From contig NZ_SWBQ01000002.1 of assembly GCF_005116445.1 (NCBI RefSeq), forward strand, positions 124,001 to 188,000: 64,000 nt of DNA, written 5' to 3'. The position numbers were made by a program, and so were the translations under genes. Below, one piece after another: positions 18,030-27,493 of the stretch. The DNA is from Pedobacter frigoris. Its GTDB lineage: Bacteria; Bacteroidota; Bacteroidia; Sphingobacteriales; Sphingobacteriaceae. Below the pieces are notes generated by a model, which was not told the DNA's origin, did not search any database, and saw only the letters and a list, made by a program, of their open reading frames with translations. The first letter of the stretch is position 1. Each line of letters opens with the position of its first letter.

Positions 18030-20576
18030 TTAGTTAAATCCACCTAGCTGTTGAGCAATGCTGAAATGGAACTGACCTTTATTAGCATCAGGCAAGCCTG
18101 GTATTTTATCAAATCCGTAACCATAGTCTATCCCCAACAGTCCGAATATCGGTAAAAATATCTTTGCTCCCAAACCTACTGACCTCCTAACATTAAAAGG
18201 ATTGAAGTCGCTGAAATTATTCCAGGTATTACCCGCTTCAGCAAATGCAACCACAAAGGCAGTTGCCTGCTGACTTGCAATAACAGGATATCTAAGCTCC
18301 ATTACATATTTAGTAAATATTGGGCTACCAGAATTCTGAGCGATGGTTGGATTAGCTCCAACGGGAATTACTGTATTGTTAGCATATCCACGCATAGCGA
18401 TCAATTCCGATCCTTGTAAAAAGTCAAATCCTTGCATACCATCACCACCTAGTTTAAAACGTTCGAAAGCGGACTGTCCAACCTCACGGTTATATAAACC
18501 TAAGAAACCGAACTGAGCCTGAGCTTTTACAACCAATTTTCCTGCCAGTTTTTGGAACCACTGTGATTCAAATTTCCATTTATGATATTCCGTGAACTTG
18601 TAACGTTGCTTATCGGATGCAGTTGAATAGTTTAATTTGTTCATTAATGAATACGGGGGAGTAGCTTGAATAGTGAATCTGAAATAAGACCCTTCCGTCG
18701 GGAAGATCTGATGATTTCTGGAATCCCTGCTCAACTCCTGAGTTAAGTTGAAGTTATACGAGGTACCTGAACTGAATAGGTATCCAGGGTAATTATTCAA
18801 AATATACTGCTGTGCATTAATGGAATGACTCAACTGGAAATAGTTATCCGGAAAATTCAATCTTCTACCCAAACTAACAGTAACACCGTTCAAACGTATT
18901 TTTTGAAATCTTGAATCCGTTACACTTGCACCATTTGATTGCAGTGAAGTGAATGCACTCACTCCGAAACTGATTGGCTTTTTCCCACCTAACCATGGCT
19001 CTGAGAAAGAGAAGCTATAAGACTGGTAATACTTACCATTGGTTTGTCCACGTAGACTCAATTTCTGTCCATCACCTTTAGGCAATGGTTTGTAGGCATC
19101 GAGATTAAACAAATTCTTTAACGAGAAGTTGTTAAATGTCAGTCCAAGCGTACCGATGATATTGCCACCACCAAAACCACCTGACAATTCAATCTGATCT
19201 GAGGGTTTTTCTTCTACTGTATATTCGATATCTACTGTACCATCCGCAGGGTTTGGTTTTGGAACCGGATTTGTTTTTGATTCATCAAAGTTACCCAATG
19301 CACCAATTTCACGAACCGTACGGATCAATGCAGCTTTAGAGAACTTCTCTCCCGGCTTAGTCCTGAGCTCTCTTAGCACTACCCTGTCGTTGGTAATTGT
19401 GTTACCCTTAACAGTAATGCGATTGTTTGTATACTGTGGGCCTTCATAAATGCGCATTTCTAACTCAACAGTATCGTTATAGATTTTAGTTTGTACTGGA
19501 TCTACCTGAAAGGTAAGATATCCATCATCAAGATAAACGCTGGAAACATCATCTCCGTTTGCGCTACCTCTTAATTTCTTTTCTAATTTTTCTTCACTAA
19601 ATACCTCGCCCTTTTCGATACCCAAAACTCTTTCTAAAGTTTGAGTATCATATTTCGCATTTCCCACCCAGGTAATATTTCCAAAATAGTATTTAGGGCC
19701 TTCATAAAGATCTATTTTAATACCAACGGCCTTTTCACTATACTGATAAACGCTATCCTTCAGGATCACCGCATCACGGTATCCATTGTCCTGCATTTTT
19801 GCAATTAATTTAAGTTTATCTTCTTCGTATTTTTCCTTGTTAAACTTCCCAGATCCAAACACTTTGTAGAAAGCCTGTTGCTTCGTCTTTTTCAGATACT
19901 TTCTCAATTTTGCAGATGAAAAGTCTTTATTACCCGAAAAGTTAATTTCGTGAACTTTAACCTTTCTCCCCTTGTCGATGAACACTTGCAAAATCATACC
20001 ATTTTCCATATTAGGATCAGGTTTGGTTTTGTAATCTACAGCAGTAAAGAAATAACCTTTGTCCAGTAAAAACTTCTTAATAGTAGTAGTGGTTGAATTG
20101 TATAAATTATCATTTATGATCGCTTTACCACTTTTTTCATTAATCTTTTCAAGAATATCCGTTTTTTGTGATTTACTTACTCCATTGATCTCAAAAGAAG
20201 CCAAACGAGGACGTTCAACCACATCAATATCAAAGAAAACAGAATCGCCCTCAATTTTTGTGATGTCAAGTTTTATGTCATCAAATAACCCTTGAGCCCA
20301 TAGAATCTTAATTGCATTAGAAGTCGCTTCTCCCGGCAATGTTATAGTCTGTCCTTTGATGAGTGTTGAAAGCGTTATGATTACGTCTTTTTCCACATAT
20401 TTCGTTCCGCTTAATGTTGTTCCGCCTATGATATATTCTTTCGGATTGAAATAATCAAGATCCAACCCATTAACTTTCAAGCTAGGCGGCGTAGGATTTG
20501 GCTGAGGACGTGTGATCTGTGCCATTGACGGTGACCCGATCAATAACAATAATATGAGTTGATATATTCTTTTCAT
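18030..20576 (-). CDS. bamA: Outer-membrane protein assembly factor BamA
   Basis: An 848-residue Omp85 protein. After a signal peptide (cleavage near SMAQ) come several POTRA repeats, each with the GNxxxxxxxL pattern (FSGNKDFSSAKL, VGNAKYDTQTL, VKGNTITNDRVV), then a 16-strand barrel from about residue 460. The L6 VRGF/Y-type motif appears as MRGYAN. It ends in the family GLG-x-G-LP..D.G.G. region, but the last residues run past the usual aromatic end to LGGFN. It inserts barrel proteins, including PorG, PorT and SusC, into the outer membrane. Followed after 3 bp by ompH. Confidence 0.96.
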   Translation of the reverse strand: MKRIYQLILLLLIGSPSMAQITRPQPNPTPPSLKVNGLDLDYFNPKEYIIGGTTLSGTKYVEKDVIITLSTLIKGQTITLPGEATSNAIKILWAQGLFDDIKLDITKIEGDSVFFDIDVVERPRLASFEINGVSKSQKTDILEKINEKSGKAIINDNLYNSTTTTIKKFLLDKGYFFTAVDYKTKPDPNMENGMILQVFIDKGRKVKVHEINFSGNKDFSSAKLRKYLKKTKQQAFYKVFGSGKFNKEKYEEDKLKLIAKMQDNGYRDAVILKDSVYQYSEKAVGIKIDLYEGPKYYFGNITWVGNAKYDTQTLERVLGIEKGEVFSEEKLEKKLRGSANGDDVSSVYLDDGYLTFQVDPVQTKIYNDTVELEMRIYEGPQYTNNRITVKGNTITNDRVVLRELRTKPGEKFSKAALIRTVREIGALGNFDESKTNPVPKPNPADGTVDIEYTVEEKPSDQIELSGGFGGGNIIGTLGLTFNNFSLKNLFNLDAYKPLPKGDGQKLSLRGQTNGKYYQSYSFSFSEPWLGGKKPISFGVSAFTSLQSNGASVTDSRFQKIRLNGVTVSLGRRLNFPDNYFQLSHSINAQQYILNNYPGYLFSSGTSYNFNLTQELSRDSRNHQIFPTEGSYFRFTIQATPPYSLMNKLNYSTASDKQRYKFTEYHKWKFESQWFQKLAGKLVVKAQAQFGFLGLYNREVGQSAFERFKLGGDGMQGFDFLQGSELIAMRGYANNTVIPVGANPTIAQNSGSPIFTKYVMELRYPVIASQQATAFVVAFAEAGNTWNNFSDFNPFNVRRSVGLGAKIFLPIFGLLGIDYGYGFDKIPGLPDANKGQFHFSIAQQLGGFN

Positions 20577-20639
20577 TTACAATCTAAAAATCGATGCTAA
20601 GTTAATTTAAACACATGTTAAAAAGTGTTAAAAGTAAAA

Positions 20640-21380
20640 TTAGTTCAATTGTTCACTAATTTTACCAAAGCGGCGTTCGCGTTTTTGGTAGTCTACAATA
20701 GCTTCAAACAAATCTTCTCTTCTGAAGTCGGGCCACAACGTATCTGTAAAATACAGTTCCGTGTATGCCATTTGCCAAAGCAAAAAATTACTTATTCTAT
20801 GTTCGCCGCTTGTCCTGATCATGAGTTCCGGATCAGGAATATTCAATGTTGTTAACTGAGCCGCGAAATTTTCTTCATTAATCTCATCTATCTGAAGGCT
20901 CTGATCCTTTACAAGCTGGGCCAACTTTTTCGCTGCTTGTATCAGCTCCCATTTTGCACTATAACTTAAAGCAAGTGTCAAAGTACAACGTGTATTACCA
21001 GCCGTTTTATCCATCGCACTTTTTAAATCTTCAATACATTTTTGTGGAAGAGAGGCGATATCACCAATAGCATTCAGTCTGATGTTATTTTTTGTAAGCG
21101 TAGCTGTTTCCTGATTTATGGTAGAGATCAATAATTCCATCAAAGCATTAACCTCTTCAATGGGTCTGTTCCAGTTCTCAGTAGAAAAAGCATAAACTGT
21201 AAGGTGCTTTATTCCTATATCAGCACAGCCCTCCACGATGTCCTTCACGGACAACACGCCACTTTCATGACCAAAGTGCCTGAATTTGCCCTGATTTTTT
21301 GCCCATCTTCCATTGCCATCCATGATGATTGCAATATGCTCCGGTAAGCGTGTAACGTCAATTTGTTCTTTAAATCCCAT
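20640..21380 (-). CDS. uppS: Isoprenyl transferase (undecaprenyl diphosphate synthase)
   Basis: A 246-residue cis-prenyltransferase making the lipid carrier for cell-wall synthesis. The catalytic HIAIIMDGNGRWAKNQG block carries the key Asp; YAFSTENWNRP and the C-terminal LMIRTSGEHRISNFLLWQMAYTELYFTD are family signatures. The ATG at 21380 (MGFKEQ) is preferred. An upstream ATG at 21446 would add 22 residues unlike the family and overlap porG. It sits between porG and bamA. Confidence 0.96.
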   Translation of the reverse strand: MGFKEQIDVTRLPEHIAIIMDGNGRWAKNQGKFRHFGHESGVLSVKDIVEGCADIGIKHLTVYAFSTENWNRPIEEVNALMELLISTINQETATLTKNNIRLNAIGDIASLPQKCIEDLKSAMDKTAGNTRCTLTLALSYSAKWELIQAAKKLAQLVKDQSLQIDEINEENFAAQLTTLNIPDPELMIRTSGEHRISNFLLWQMAYTELYFTDTLWPDFRREDLFEAIVDYQKRERRFGKISEQLN

Positions 21381-21399
21381 TAATTCTGTGCAAATATGC

Positions 21400-22224
21400 C
21401 TAAAATGTATAACATTTTTGGGACACAAAGGTATAAGATATGCCAATACCTACAAACATATATGTATCTCTTTTTCTAAAATCACCTCTCTGTGTGCCAG
21501 GAGAGCCATAACCCGCAACCTGAGAAGGATTGGAAAGCGTTTGCCTGATTAATAAATTGTTATCGGCCGGCCAGTTCGAATTATTTGGATCCGGGTATTT
21601 TGCGCTCACATCGTCCAGATAATCTGTATATGCGGATCGATATCCAATCTGTGTAAACATACCCCAATTTTCCTTTAATCTGAATTTCATACCAACCCCA
21701 TAAGGAACAGTCAAAGCATAATTCTTATAGGGCTCCGCTTGCCCTTCTGTTTTATAAAATCTCAATTTATAAGTTTCATCACCCAGTACAGGATCATTTG
21801 GATAACTTGCCTTGGGACTAAAAAAAACACCACCTATCCCTGTATAAATATAAGGTGTGAATCCTTTGGCTCCGCCACCTGCAAAATACTCCAGAAAATT
21901 AAAATCTACCTGAAGACTCACTTCATTTAATCCCGTATTAAAATTCAATCCCCTATTTCTAAAATCTTCATTGTCTGATTTAAGATCATCGGCCTTTATT
22001 TTCCCATAGGTGTAGTGAGCGCCCAGCGCCCAATATGGGTCAAAATTTATTTTCACATAACCACCGGCAGAAAAACCACTTAGCTTTAAGGGTTTAGTCT
22101 GATTCAGGTCTCCAAGATAACCTGCCCCACCGCCATGAATACCTAACTCCCATGTCTGAGCCTTTGAAGCCACGCCAAACAGGGAAAGTAGAAAAAGGTA
22201 AAATAATGGTCTTTTATATTGCAT
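21400..22224 (-). CDS. porG: DUF6089 outer-membrane barrel protein, PorG-like T9SS component
   Basis: About 274 residues: signal peptide ending GVASKAQ, then a small beta-barrel opening with the DUF6089 pattern WELGIHGGGAGYLGDLN, GYVKINFDPYWALGAHYTYG and VPYGVGMKFRLKENWGMFTQIGYR. In Porphyromonas gingivalis the homologue PorG lies beside uppS and bamA, as here; it anchors the PorK-PorN ring of the type IX secretion system to the outer membrane. The ATG at 22224 starts 1 bp after the nadK stop and gives the cleanest signal peptide; an ATG at 22245 is inside nadK. Family from sequence, function from synteny. Confidence 0.78.
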   Translation of the reverse strand: MQYKRPLFYLFLLSLFGVASKAQTWELGIHGGGAGYLGDLNQTKPLKLSGFSAGGYVKINFDPYWALGAHYTYGKIKADDLKSDNEDFRNRGLNFNTGLNEVSLQVDFNFLEYFAGGGAKGFTPYIYTGIGGVFFSPKASYPNDPVLGDETYKLRFYKTEGQAEPYKNYALTVPYGVGMKFRLKENWGMFTQIGYRSAYTDYLDDVSAKYPDPNNSNWPADNNLLIRQTLSNPSQVAGYGSPGTQRGDFRKRDTYMFVGIGISYTFVSQKCYTF

Positions 22225-22225
22225 C

Positions 22226-23107
22226 CTAGTAATTACGGGTATCAATACCCCAAAGTAATTTATTCCTTAACGTAGTTAAATAGCTTTCATTGTTTAAACG
22301 AATGAGATTCACGTGAAAAGCAGCTTTATGCAGTGTCACCTTTACGGACCGGTCTACAGTCTCAGTTCTGGAATCGCAGGAAACCAGGAATTTCGAACTT
22401 CTTGCTTCTATCTCGAACGTTAAAGAGACATCATCAGGAATAATCACTGGGCGAACATTCAAATTATGTGGAGCAATTGGGGTAATCACAAAATTCTGGG
22501 AACTTGGATAAATGATTGGACCACCGCAACTTAAAGAATAAGCGGTAGATCCTGTAGGAGTCGCAATGATCAATCCATCTGCCCAATATGAGTTCACAAA
22601 TTCATCATTCATATAAGCATGAATGATCATCATCGCTGAATTATCTCTTCTATGAATCGTAATGTCATTGAGCGCAAAATTCTCATCTCCAAACAATCCT
22701 TGTTTAGATTCAACATTTAGCAGACTTCGCTTATCCAAAGAATATTCCTTGTTTTGCAATGCCTGAATTGCAGTTTTGATTTCATCCTTATTGATACTTG
22801 CTAAAAAACCAAGTCTTCCGAAATTGATTCCGATAACCGGGATTCCAGAATCGCGTACCAGCGACAATGTATCTAACAAAGTTCCATCTCCTCCAAGGCT
22901 GATCAAAACATCTGCTTTTCCCAGTAGTTCTTTATGCCCCGAAAAAACTTCAATATTTATAGGAAGCTTTACCTTATCTTTTATAAAATCAAGGTACTTT
23001 TTGTAAACCAAGATTGGCGTCTGGCTCGACTCAAGAACATTAAAAACTTCCTGCACATAGGGCAAAACACTGTTATTGAACTCCCTACCGTAAATTGCAA
23101 TCTTCAT
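22226..23107 (-). CDS. nadK: NAD kinase
   Basis: A 293-residue ATP-NAD kinase making NADP. The GGDGT motif is at residues 72-76, NDITIHR and the ADGLIIATPTGSTAYSLSCGGPI block bind NAD and form the active site. It follows the CBS protein gene by 73 bp and runs into porG, in the order typical for Bacteroidota. Confidence 0.97.
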   Translation of the reverse strand: MKIAIYGREFNNSVLPYVQEVFNVLESSQTPILVYKKYLDFIKDKVKLPINIEVFSGHKELLGKADVLISLGGDGTLLDTLSLVRDSGIPVIGINFGRLGFLASINKDEIKTAIQALQNKEYSLDKRSLLNVESKQGLFGDENFALNDITIHRRDNSAMMIIHAYMNDEFVNSYWADGLIIATPTGSTAYSLSCGGPIIYPSSQNFVITPIAPHNLNVRPVIIPDDVSLTFEIEARSSKFLVSCDSRTETVDRSVKVTLHKAAFHVNLIRLNNESYLTTLRNKLLWGIDTRNY

Positions 23108-23180
23108 TAAGTTATGTTGGTTTTGTAAGCTATGTTATTTTTCTATTAGATATTACCATTATAGCGTACAAAAATAGGAA

Positions 23181-23843
23181 TTAAACATTTAAGTAATTCA
23201 TAAATGAATTAAACCTGTCTTCTGTCCCATTATCCGAAATTGTACTGTTAAAGACTGCCTTAACCTGATAATTATAGCGTTCAAAAGAAGATATAATACC
23301 CGAGAGATCTGTTTTATTGATCTTTAGTGTCACTTCCAGCTTGGTAGAATCAGGGAAAGATTGCACATAAGACGACAACACCTGCGCATTATCTGCCTCA
23401 ACTATCTGAGCCATATGTGCCAAAGAATTGTTCCGGTTACTGATTTCAAGTACAATGATCCCTCCGTATTCTTTAACAGCGTAAATGTTAGAAGTATATT
23501 CCAGCAGGTTATTAACAGATATCAAACCCAGATAATTCTTCTTATAATCCAGAACGGGAACGACAGAAAGATGCAATTGATTAAAAAGTCTGATGATATC
23601 GTAAACATGGGCATCTTCGTAAACAAACGGATTTAAGACCGACAAAGATAAACCCCCTATTGGCTGGCTGGCATCTCTTACTTCTATCAATTCTTCTTCA
23701 GCAAGCAGTCCCAAAAACTGCGTTTCATTTACAATGGGCAAATGATACAATTTGAACTCAGTCATCCTTTCCAAAGCCTTCTGAACAGAATCAGACGTTT
23801 TTAGAGGGGGGATTGAATTGGATATGAGCTCTGATGCAAACAT
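23181..23843 (-). CDS. CBS-pair protein with a C-terminal ACT-like domain
   Basis: A 220-residue soluble protein. Two CBS motifs occupy residues 1-120 (PPLKTSDSVQKALERM and VYEDAHVYDIIRLFNQLHLSVVPVL), normally binding adenine nucleotides. The last 90 residues (YGGIIVLEISNRNNSLAHMAQIVE onward) look like an ACT fold. It probably senses adenylates or an amino acid; no target can be named. Start overlaps the hydrolase stop by one base, next to nadK, a conserved neighbourhood. Confidence 0.82.
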   Translation of the reverse strand: MFASELISNSIPPLKTSDSVQKALERMTEFKLYHLPIVNETQFLGLLAEEELIEVRDASQPIGGLSLSVLNPFVYEDAHVYDIIRLFNQLHLSVVPVLDYKKNYLGLISVNNLLEYTSNIYAVKEYGGIIVLEISNRNNSLAHMAQIVEADNAQVLSSYVQSFPDSTKLEVTLKINKTDLSGIISSFERYNYQVKAVFNSTISDNGTEDRFNSFMNYLNV

Positions 23844-24607
23844 TATTTAAGTAATACTCTATTTAAAAATTTCTCCAGGTAACCGTTGAAGATTTCAGGC
23901 CGCTCCATCATTGGTGCGTGACCACATAAATCTACCCAATTCAACTCTGAATTCGGCAAAAGTTCATGAAATTCTTCGGCTACCTCTGGCGGAGTTACTT
24001 TATCCTGCTTTCCCCATATTAAAGAAACGGGAATGGTTATTCTTGAAAGATCTTTGGCCATATTATGTCTGATTGCAGATTTTGCAAGTGCCAGTATCCG
24101 TATCACTCTCGACCTTTCATTTACACTCTTATATACCTCATCTACAAGCTCCTTAGTTGCAGTAGCAGGATCATAAAAAGTAAACTCAACTTTCTCACGC
24201 ACGTAGTCATAACTTTCTCTTCTCGGGAATGATCCTCCAAAGGCATTTTCATATAGACCAGAACTCCCTGTCAGTACAAGCGCCTTCACATTTTCCTGAT
24301 GTGATGTGGTAAATACAAGTCCGACATGTCCGCCTAAGGAATTTCCGATCAACACCACCTGTCCTAACTTTTTATACTTTATAAATTTGTTGATGTATTT
24401 GGATAAACTTCTTACTCCCAATGTCAGGATAGGAAGTTCATAAATTGGCAAAATAGGAACAACAATATGATATTTGTCTTTAAAATAATCTATTACTGGC
24501 TCCCAATTGCTCAACTCACCCATTAAACCATGAAGTAATACCAGGGTCTCACCTTTTCCCGCTTCTATATATTTAAACCCGTCTTCTTCTATTACTTCGT
24601 ATGTCAT
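23843..24607 (-). CDS. Alpha/beta-hydrolase
   Basis: A 254-residue alpha/beta-hydrolase fold enzyme. Ser90 in LIGNSLGGH is the nucleophile, the acid is probably the Asp of WGKQDKVTPP, and the His is in LCGHAPMMERP. An oxyanion-hole LLHGLMG lies at residues 24-30. No signal peptide, so cytoplasmic. It resembles bacterial esterases or MenH-like hydrolases but the substrate is unknown. First gene of the CBS-nadK-porG run. Confidence 0.82.
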   Translation of the reverse strand: MTYEVIEEDGFKYIEAGKGETLVLLHGLMGELSNWEPVIDYFKDKYHIVVPILPIYELPILTLGVRSLSKYINKFIKYKKLGQVVLIGNSLGGHVGLVFTTSHQENVKALVLTGSSGLYENAFGGSFPRRESYDYVREKVEFTFYDPATATKELVDEVYKSVNERSRVIRILALAKSAIRHNMAKDLSRITIPVSLIWGKQDKVTPPEVAEEFHELLPNSELNWVDLCGHAPMMERPEIFNGYLEKFLNRVLLK

Positions 24608-24721
24608 ATAAATAATTATGTATGGTATGCTACTAAGTTAGTAGACTAAAATTAAATTAATGTAATTTAAAATATTATTTTTAGGAAAACCGGTCAAATG
24701 ATTCTAAATCAGCAGCACAAT

Positions 24722-25168
24722 TTATGCCAATTGTGATTTGACAATTTCCGCAATCAGTTTTCCATCCGCTTTACCTGCCAACTCCTTATTCGCCAAGCCC
24801 ATTACTTTACCCATGTCTTTTGCTGAACTTGCACCCGAATTCTTAATAATTACTGAAATCAATTGCTCAATTTCGGCTCTGTCAAGTTGTTTAGGCATAA
24901 ACGCACTGATCACTTCAACTTCCTCCTCTTCTATGTTACTCAAATCTTCCCTTCCCTGTTGTTTGTAAATATCCGCCGATTCTTTACGTTGTTTAATCAA
25001 TCTCTGTAAGATTTTCAATTCAGCTTCTTCAGTAATTTCTTCTGCAGAACCCTTTTCAGTTTTAGCCAGCAATAAAGCTGCTTTAATTGCTCTTAAACCT
25101 CTTAGCCTGGCCTGGTCTTTAGCCAGCATGGCCTGTTTTATTTCCTGATCTATTGTATTTGATATCAT
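24722..25168 (-). CDS. GatB/YqeY-domain protein
   Basis: A 148-residue helical protein of the YqeY family, related to the tail domain of GatB: opening ISNTIDQEIKQAMLAKDQARLRGLRAIKAALL and closing AKDMGKVMGLANKELAGKADGKLIAEIVKSQL. It may assist tRNA-dependent amidation or bind tRNA; the cellular role is unproven. It lies 8 bp after the SDR gene. Confidence 0.9.
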   Translation of the reverse strand: MISNTIDQEIKQAMLAKDQARLRGLRAIKAALLLAKTEKGSAEEITEEAELKILQRLIKQRKESADIYKQQGREDLSNIEEEEVEVISAFMPKQLDRAEIEQLISVIIKNSGASSAKDMGKVMGLANKELAGKADGKLIAEIVKSQLA

Positions 25169-25176
25169 ATCTTGTC

Positions 25177-25935
25177 TTATTTCCTATCTATAATTGTACC
25201 TGTGGCTTGCGCAGTCGGCATGATCAGCATATCATTTATATTGACATGTGGAGGCCTGCTGACAACAAACCAAATTGCTTCTGCAATATCATTTGCGACA
25301 AGCGGTTCCAGTCCATCATAAACCTTTTTTGCCCTTCCCTCATCTCCTTTAAATCGAACTTTGGAAAACTCTGTTTCTACCATCCCTGGGTTTATAGCCG
25401 TCACTTTAATACCATGTGGCAGTAAATCGATTCGCATTCCCTTATTTAAAGCGTCAACTGCATGTTTTGTAGCACAGTAAACATTTCCGTTAGGGTAAAC
25501 TTCCTGCCCTGCTATGGAACCGATATTTATAATATGACCACTCTTTTGGGCAACCATCCAGTTTGAAACTATCCTGGTAGTATACAGCAAACCTTTCACA
25601 TTTGTATCTATCATGGTATCCCAATCTGCTATATTTCCTTTATCAATGGGATCCAGGCCCTGACTTAAACCAGCGTTATTGATCAGTACGTCTACTTTTT
25701 TCCATTGGGCGGGTAACGTTTCCAATCTGTAGGAAAGGTCTTCCTGATCCCTTACATCTGCAACAATACGCTTAATCTCTAAGGAATACTTATCTTCCAG
25801 ATGCTTTGCCAATTCGATTAGTAACTGCTCACGTCTCGCAAGCAAAATTAAGTTATAACCCTGAGCTGCAAACAAGTGAGCGCAAGCAGCTCCAATACCC
25901 GAAGTCGCCCCTGTAATTAATGCAATCTTTGACAT
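25177..25935 (-). CDS. SDR-family NAD(P)-dependent oxidoreductase (YdfG-like)
   Basis: A 252-residue classical short-chain dehydrogenase. The cofactor loop is TGATSGIG (8-15), NNAG lies in LINNAGLSQG, the catalytic Ser is in INIGSIAG, and YCATKHA gives the catalytic Tyr and Lys. It resembles YdfG/serine 3-dehydrogenases that reduce 3-hydroxy acids or malonic semialdehyde, but substrate is not certain. Confidence 0.88.
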   Translation of the reverse strand: MSKIALITGATSGIGAACAHLFAAQGYNLILLARREQLLIELAKHLEDKYSLEIKRIVADVRDQEDLSYRLETLPAQWKKVDVLINNAGLSQGLDPIDKGNIADWDTMIDTNVKGLLYTTRIVSNWMVAQKSGHIINIGSIAGQEVYPNGNVYCATKHAVDALNKGMRIDLLPHGIKVTAINPGMVETEFSKVRFKGDEGRAKKVYDGLEPLVANDIAEAIWFVVSRPPHVNINDMLIMPTAQATGTIIDRK

Positions 25936-25955
25936 CCTTGATTTTATTTATTGAA

Positions 25956-25963
25956 CAAAGCTA
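25956..25963 (-). promoter_or_regulatory. -7 box of the SDR-YqeY operon
   Basis: TAGCTTTG on the minus strand, 20 bp before the SDR ATG at 25935. No -33 box at the proper distance. Confidence 0.4.
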
Positions 25964-25984
25964 TAATTTTTTTGAACGCTAAGG

Positions 25985-26713
25985 CTATTCAAAAAATAAA
26001 CTGAATGTAACGTGACGCAACATGAGTTTGTCTATAGGTGCCGCATAACGATTAGGCTCATCTTTCAGAACACTATTTAGAGAATAAGACAACTTAAGCT
26101 CTGGCGACATTTTAAAATATTCAAAATAGAGATCAAATCCTAAACCAGTTTCATAAGAGATAAAGCTCCGTTTATTGTTTAAAAATTTTTCCGCAGGATC
26201 TGTCACCAAATCATTGTTTGTCTTCTTTTTTGAGGATATATCTGTTGAATATTTTGCACCACCCAGGATATAAGCCCTGAAGTTATTTCTTCTGTTCGAC
26301 TTTATCTTCAATCCCAACGGAAATTCAACAAGTGTCGACTGCACCTTTTTTTCAATATCAAATTTAGAGTCCGTGAACTGATACGACATGATCCGGTCAT
26401 TAAAAACCAATATCGGTGTAAACCTTACATCTGCATTTTCACTAATCCTCTTATTTACTACAAAACCAATCCCAAATCCTGCAGATGGTTTTGATGAGAT
26501 CGCAATTAATGGCGAGGTCATGACTGTAGCATCAATGTCAGGATAGGGTGTCCTCCAATCACTCTTCTTTAAGATTTTATATTCGGAAGACAAGTATTGA
26601 AAAGTGAAACCAAAGTGTATGTTATCGTCATCTACACCACCTCCCCAATTTTGGGCCCTTAAAGACACCGATACAAATAAGCATAAGAGAAGTAAGGCGG
26701 ACTTTAATTTCAT
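25985..26713 (-). CDS. porT: PorT/SprT-like outer-membrane protein
   Basis: A 242-residue protein with a signal peptide ending VSLRAQ and a small beta-barrel (HFGFTFQYLSSEYKI, LGLKIKSNRRNNFRAYILGGAKYS, YETGLGFDLYFEYFKMSPELKLSYSL) ending in a Phe-containing strand. Its ATG overlaps the ubiE stop by 4 bp. The ubiE-porT pair is conserved in Bacteroidota with type IX secretion, where PorT/SprT is required for secretion or gliding. The name rests on fold, size and this synteny. Confidence 0.72.
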   Translation of the reverse strand: MKLKSALLLLCLFVSVSLRAQNWGGGVDDDNIHFGFTFQYLSSEYKILKKSDWRTPYPDIDATVMTSPLIAISSKPSAGFGIGFVVNKRISENADVRFTPILVFNDRIMSYQFTDSKFDIEKKVQSTLVEFPLGLKIKSNRRNNFRAYILGGAKYSTDISSKKKTNNDLVTDPAEKFLNNKRSFISYETGLGFDLYFEYFKMSPELKLSYSLNSVLKDEPNRYAAPIDKLMLRHVTFSLFFE

Positions 26714-27441
26714 TTCGTACCTGTATAAATTGCACTTATACCAAACGTCAGTCTCCTGTCTTTAGTATTCTTAAATCCGACCTTGTCCATGAGTGCTAAA
26801 AAATCCTCGCCATCAGGAAATGCGGAAACAGATTCAGGAAGATAGGTGTATGCGCGGCTATCCTTCGAAAATATTTTCCCAAGCGTGGGCGTAATGTACT
26901 TGAAATAAAAATTATAACCTTGTTTAACCGGAAATTTTCTGGGTTTAGAAAACTCAAGGATCACAATCTTTCCTCCCGGTTTTAAAACACGGTGCATATC
27001 CTGCAGGCCTTTTTCCAGATTTTCATAATTCCTTACACCAAATGCAACAGTTATCGCATCAAAATGATCGTTGTCAAAGTGCAGACCCTCCGAATCGCCA
27101 ACCTGAACAGAGAAAATATGCTGTAAATCCCTGTCATGGATTTTTTTTCTGGCCACATCAAGCATTCCCTCAGAAATATCAACACCAATAATTTTTTCAG
27201 GTTGAAGAATTTTTATAGCCTCAAATGCAAAATCACCGGTACCTGTAGCAACATCAAGCATAATTTTGGGCTGAAGTGATTTTAGTTCTCTTATAGCCTT
27301 CTTACGCCAGATAATATCAATTCCCAGTGACATGAAATGATTTAAAAAATCATAAGTTTTGGAGATATTATTAAACATACTGGCAACTTGCTCCTTCTTT
27401 GTTGCCGTCTCAGATTGATATGGTGTGATGTTTTCGTTCAT
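26710..27441 (-). CDS. ubiE: UbiE/MenG demethylmenaquinone methyltransferase
   Basis: About 243 residues, class I SAM methyltransferase for the last step of menaquinone synthesis. The opening VASMFNNISKTYDFLNHFMSLGIDIIWRKKAI, motif I LDVATGTGDFAFEA and FGVRNYENLEKGLQDMHRVLKPGG are diagnostic. The ATG at 27441 is chosen; the ATG at 27453 falls inside a -7 box (27451-27458) on this strand. Coupled by overlap to porT; divergent from engB. Confidence 0.95.
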   Translation of the reverse strand: MNENITPYQSETATKKEQVASMFNNISKTYDFLNHFMSLGIDIIWRKKAIRELKSLQPKIMLDVATGTGDFAFEAIKILQPEKIIGVDISEGMLDVARKKIHDRDLQHIFSVQVGDSEGLHFDNDHFDAITVAFGVRNYENLEKGLQDMHRVLKPGGKIVILEFSKPRKFPVKQGYNFYFKYITPTLGKIFSKDSRAYTYLPESVSAFPDGEDFLALMDKVGFKNTKDRRLTFGISAIYTGTK

Positions 27442-27450
27442 GGTGAGCAG

Positions 27451-27458
27451 CAAAGATA
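27451..27458 (-). promoter_or_regulatory. -7 box of ubiE
   Basis: TATCTTTG on the minus strand, only 9 bp before the ATG at 27441, so the mRNA leader would be about 5 nt. It argues against the longer ubiE start at 27453. Confidence 0.5.
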
Positions 27459-27481
27459 AGTATTGTTGAAAACTAATTTTC

Positions 27482-27489
27482 TACCTTTG
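27482..27489 (+). promoter_or_regulatory. -7 box of engB, predicting a leaderless mRNA
   Basis: TACCTTTG ends 4 bp before the engB ATG. With initiation 4-6 bp past the box, transcription would begin at or beside the start codon. A TTG upstream is at a sub-optimal 16-bp spacing. Confidence 0.5.
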
Positions 27490-27493
27490 TCAA

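Noticed and set aside
21381..21446. Longer N-terminus for uppS
   Set aside because: The 22 extra residues do not resemble the family and overlap the porG coding end; MGFKEQ at 21380 fits better.
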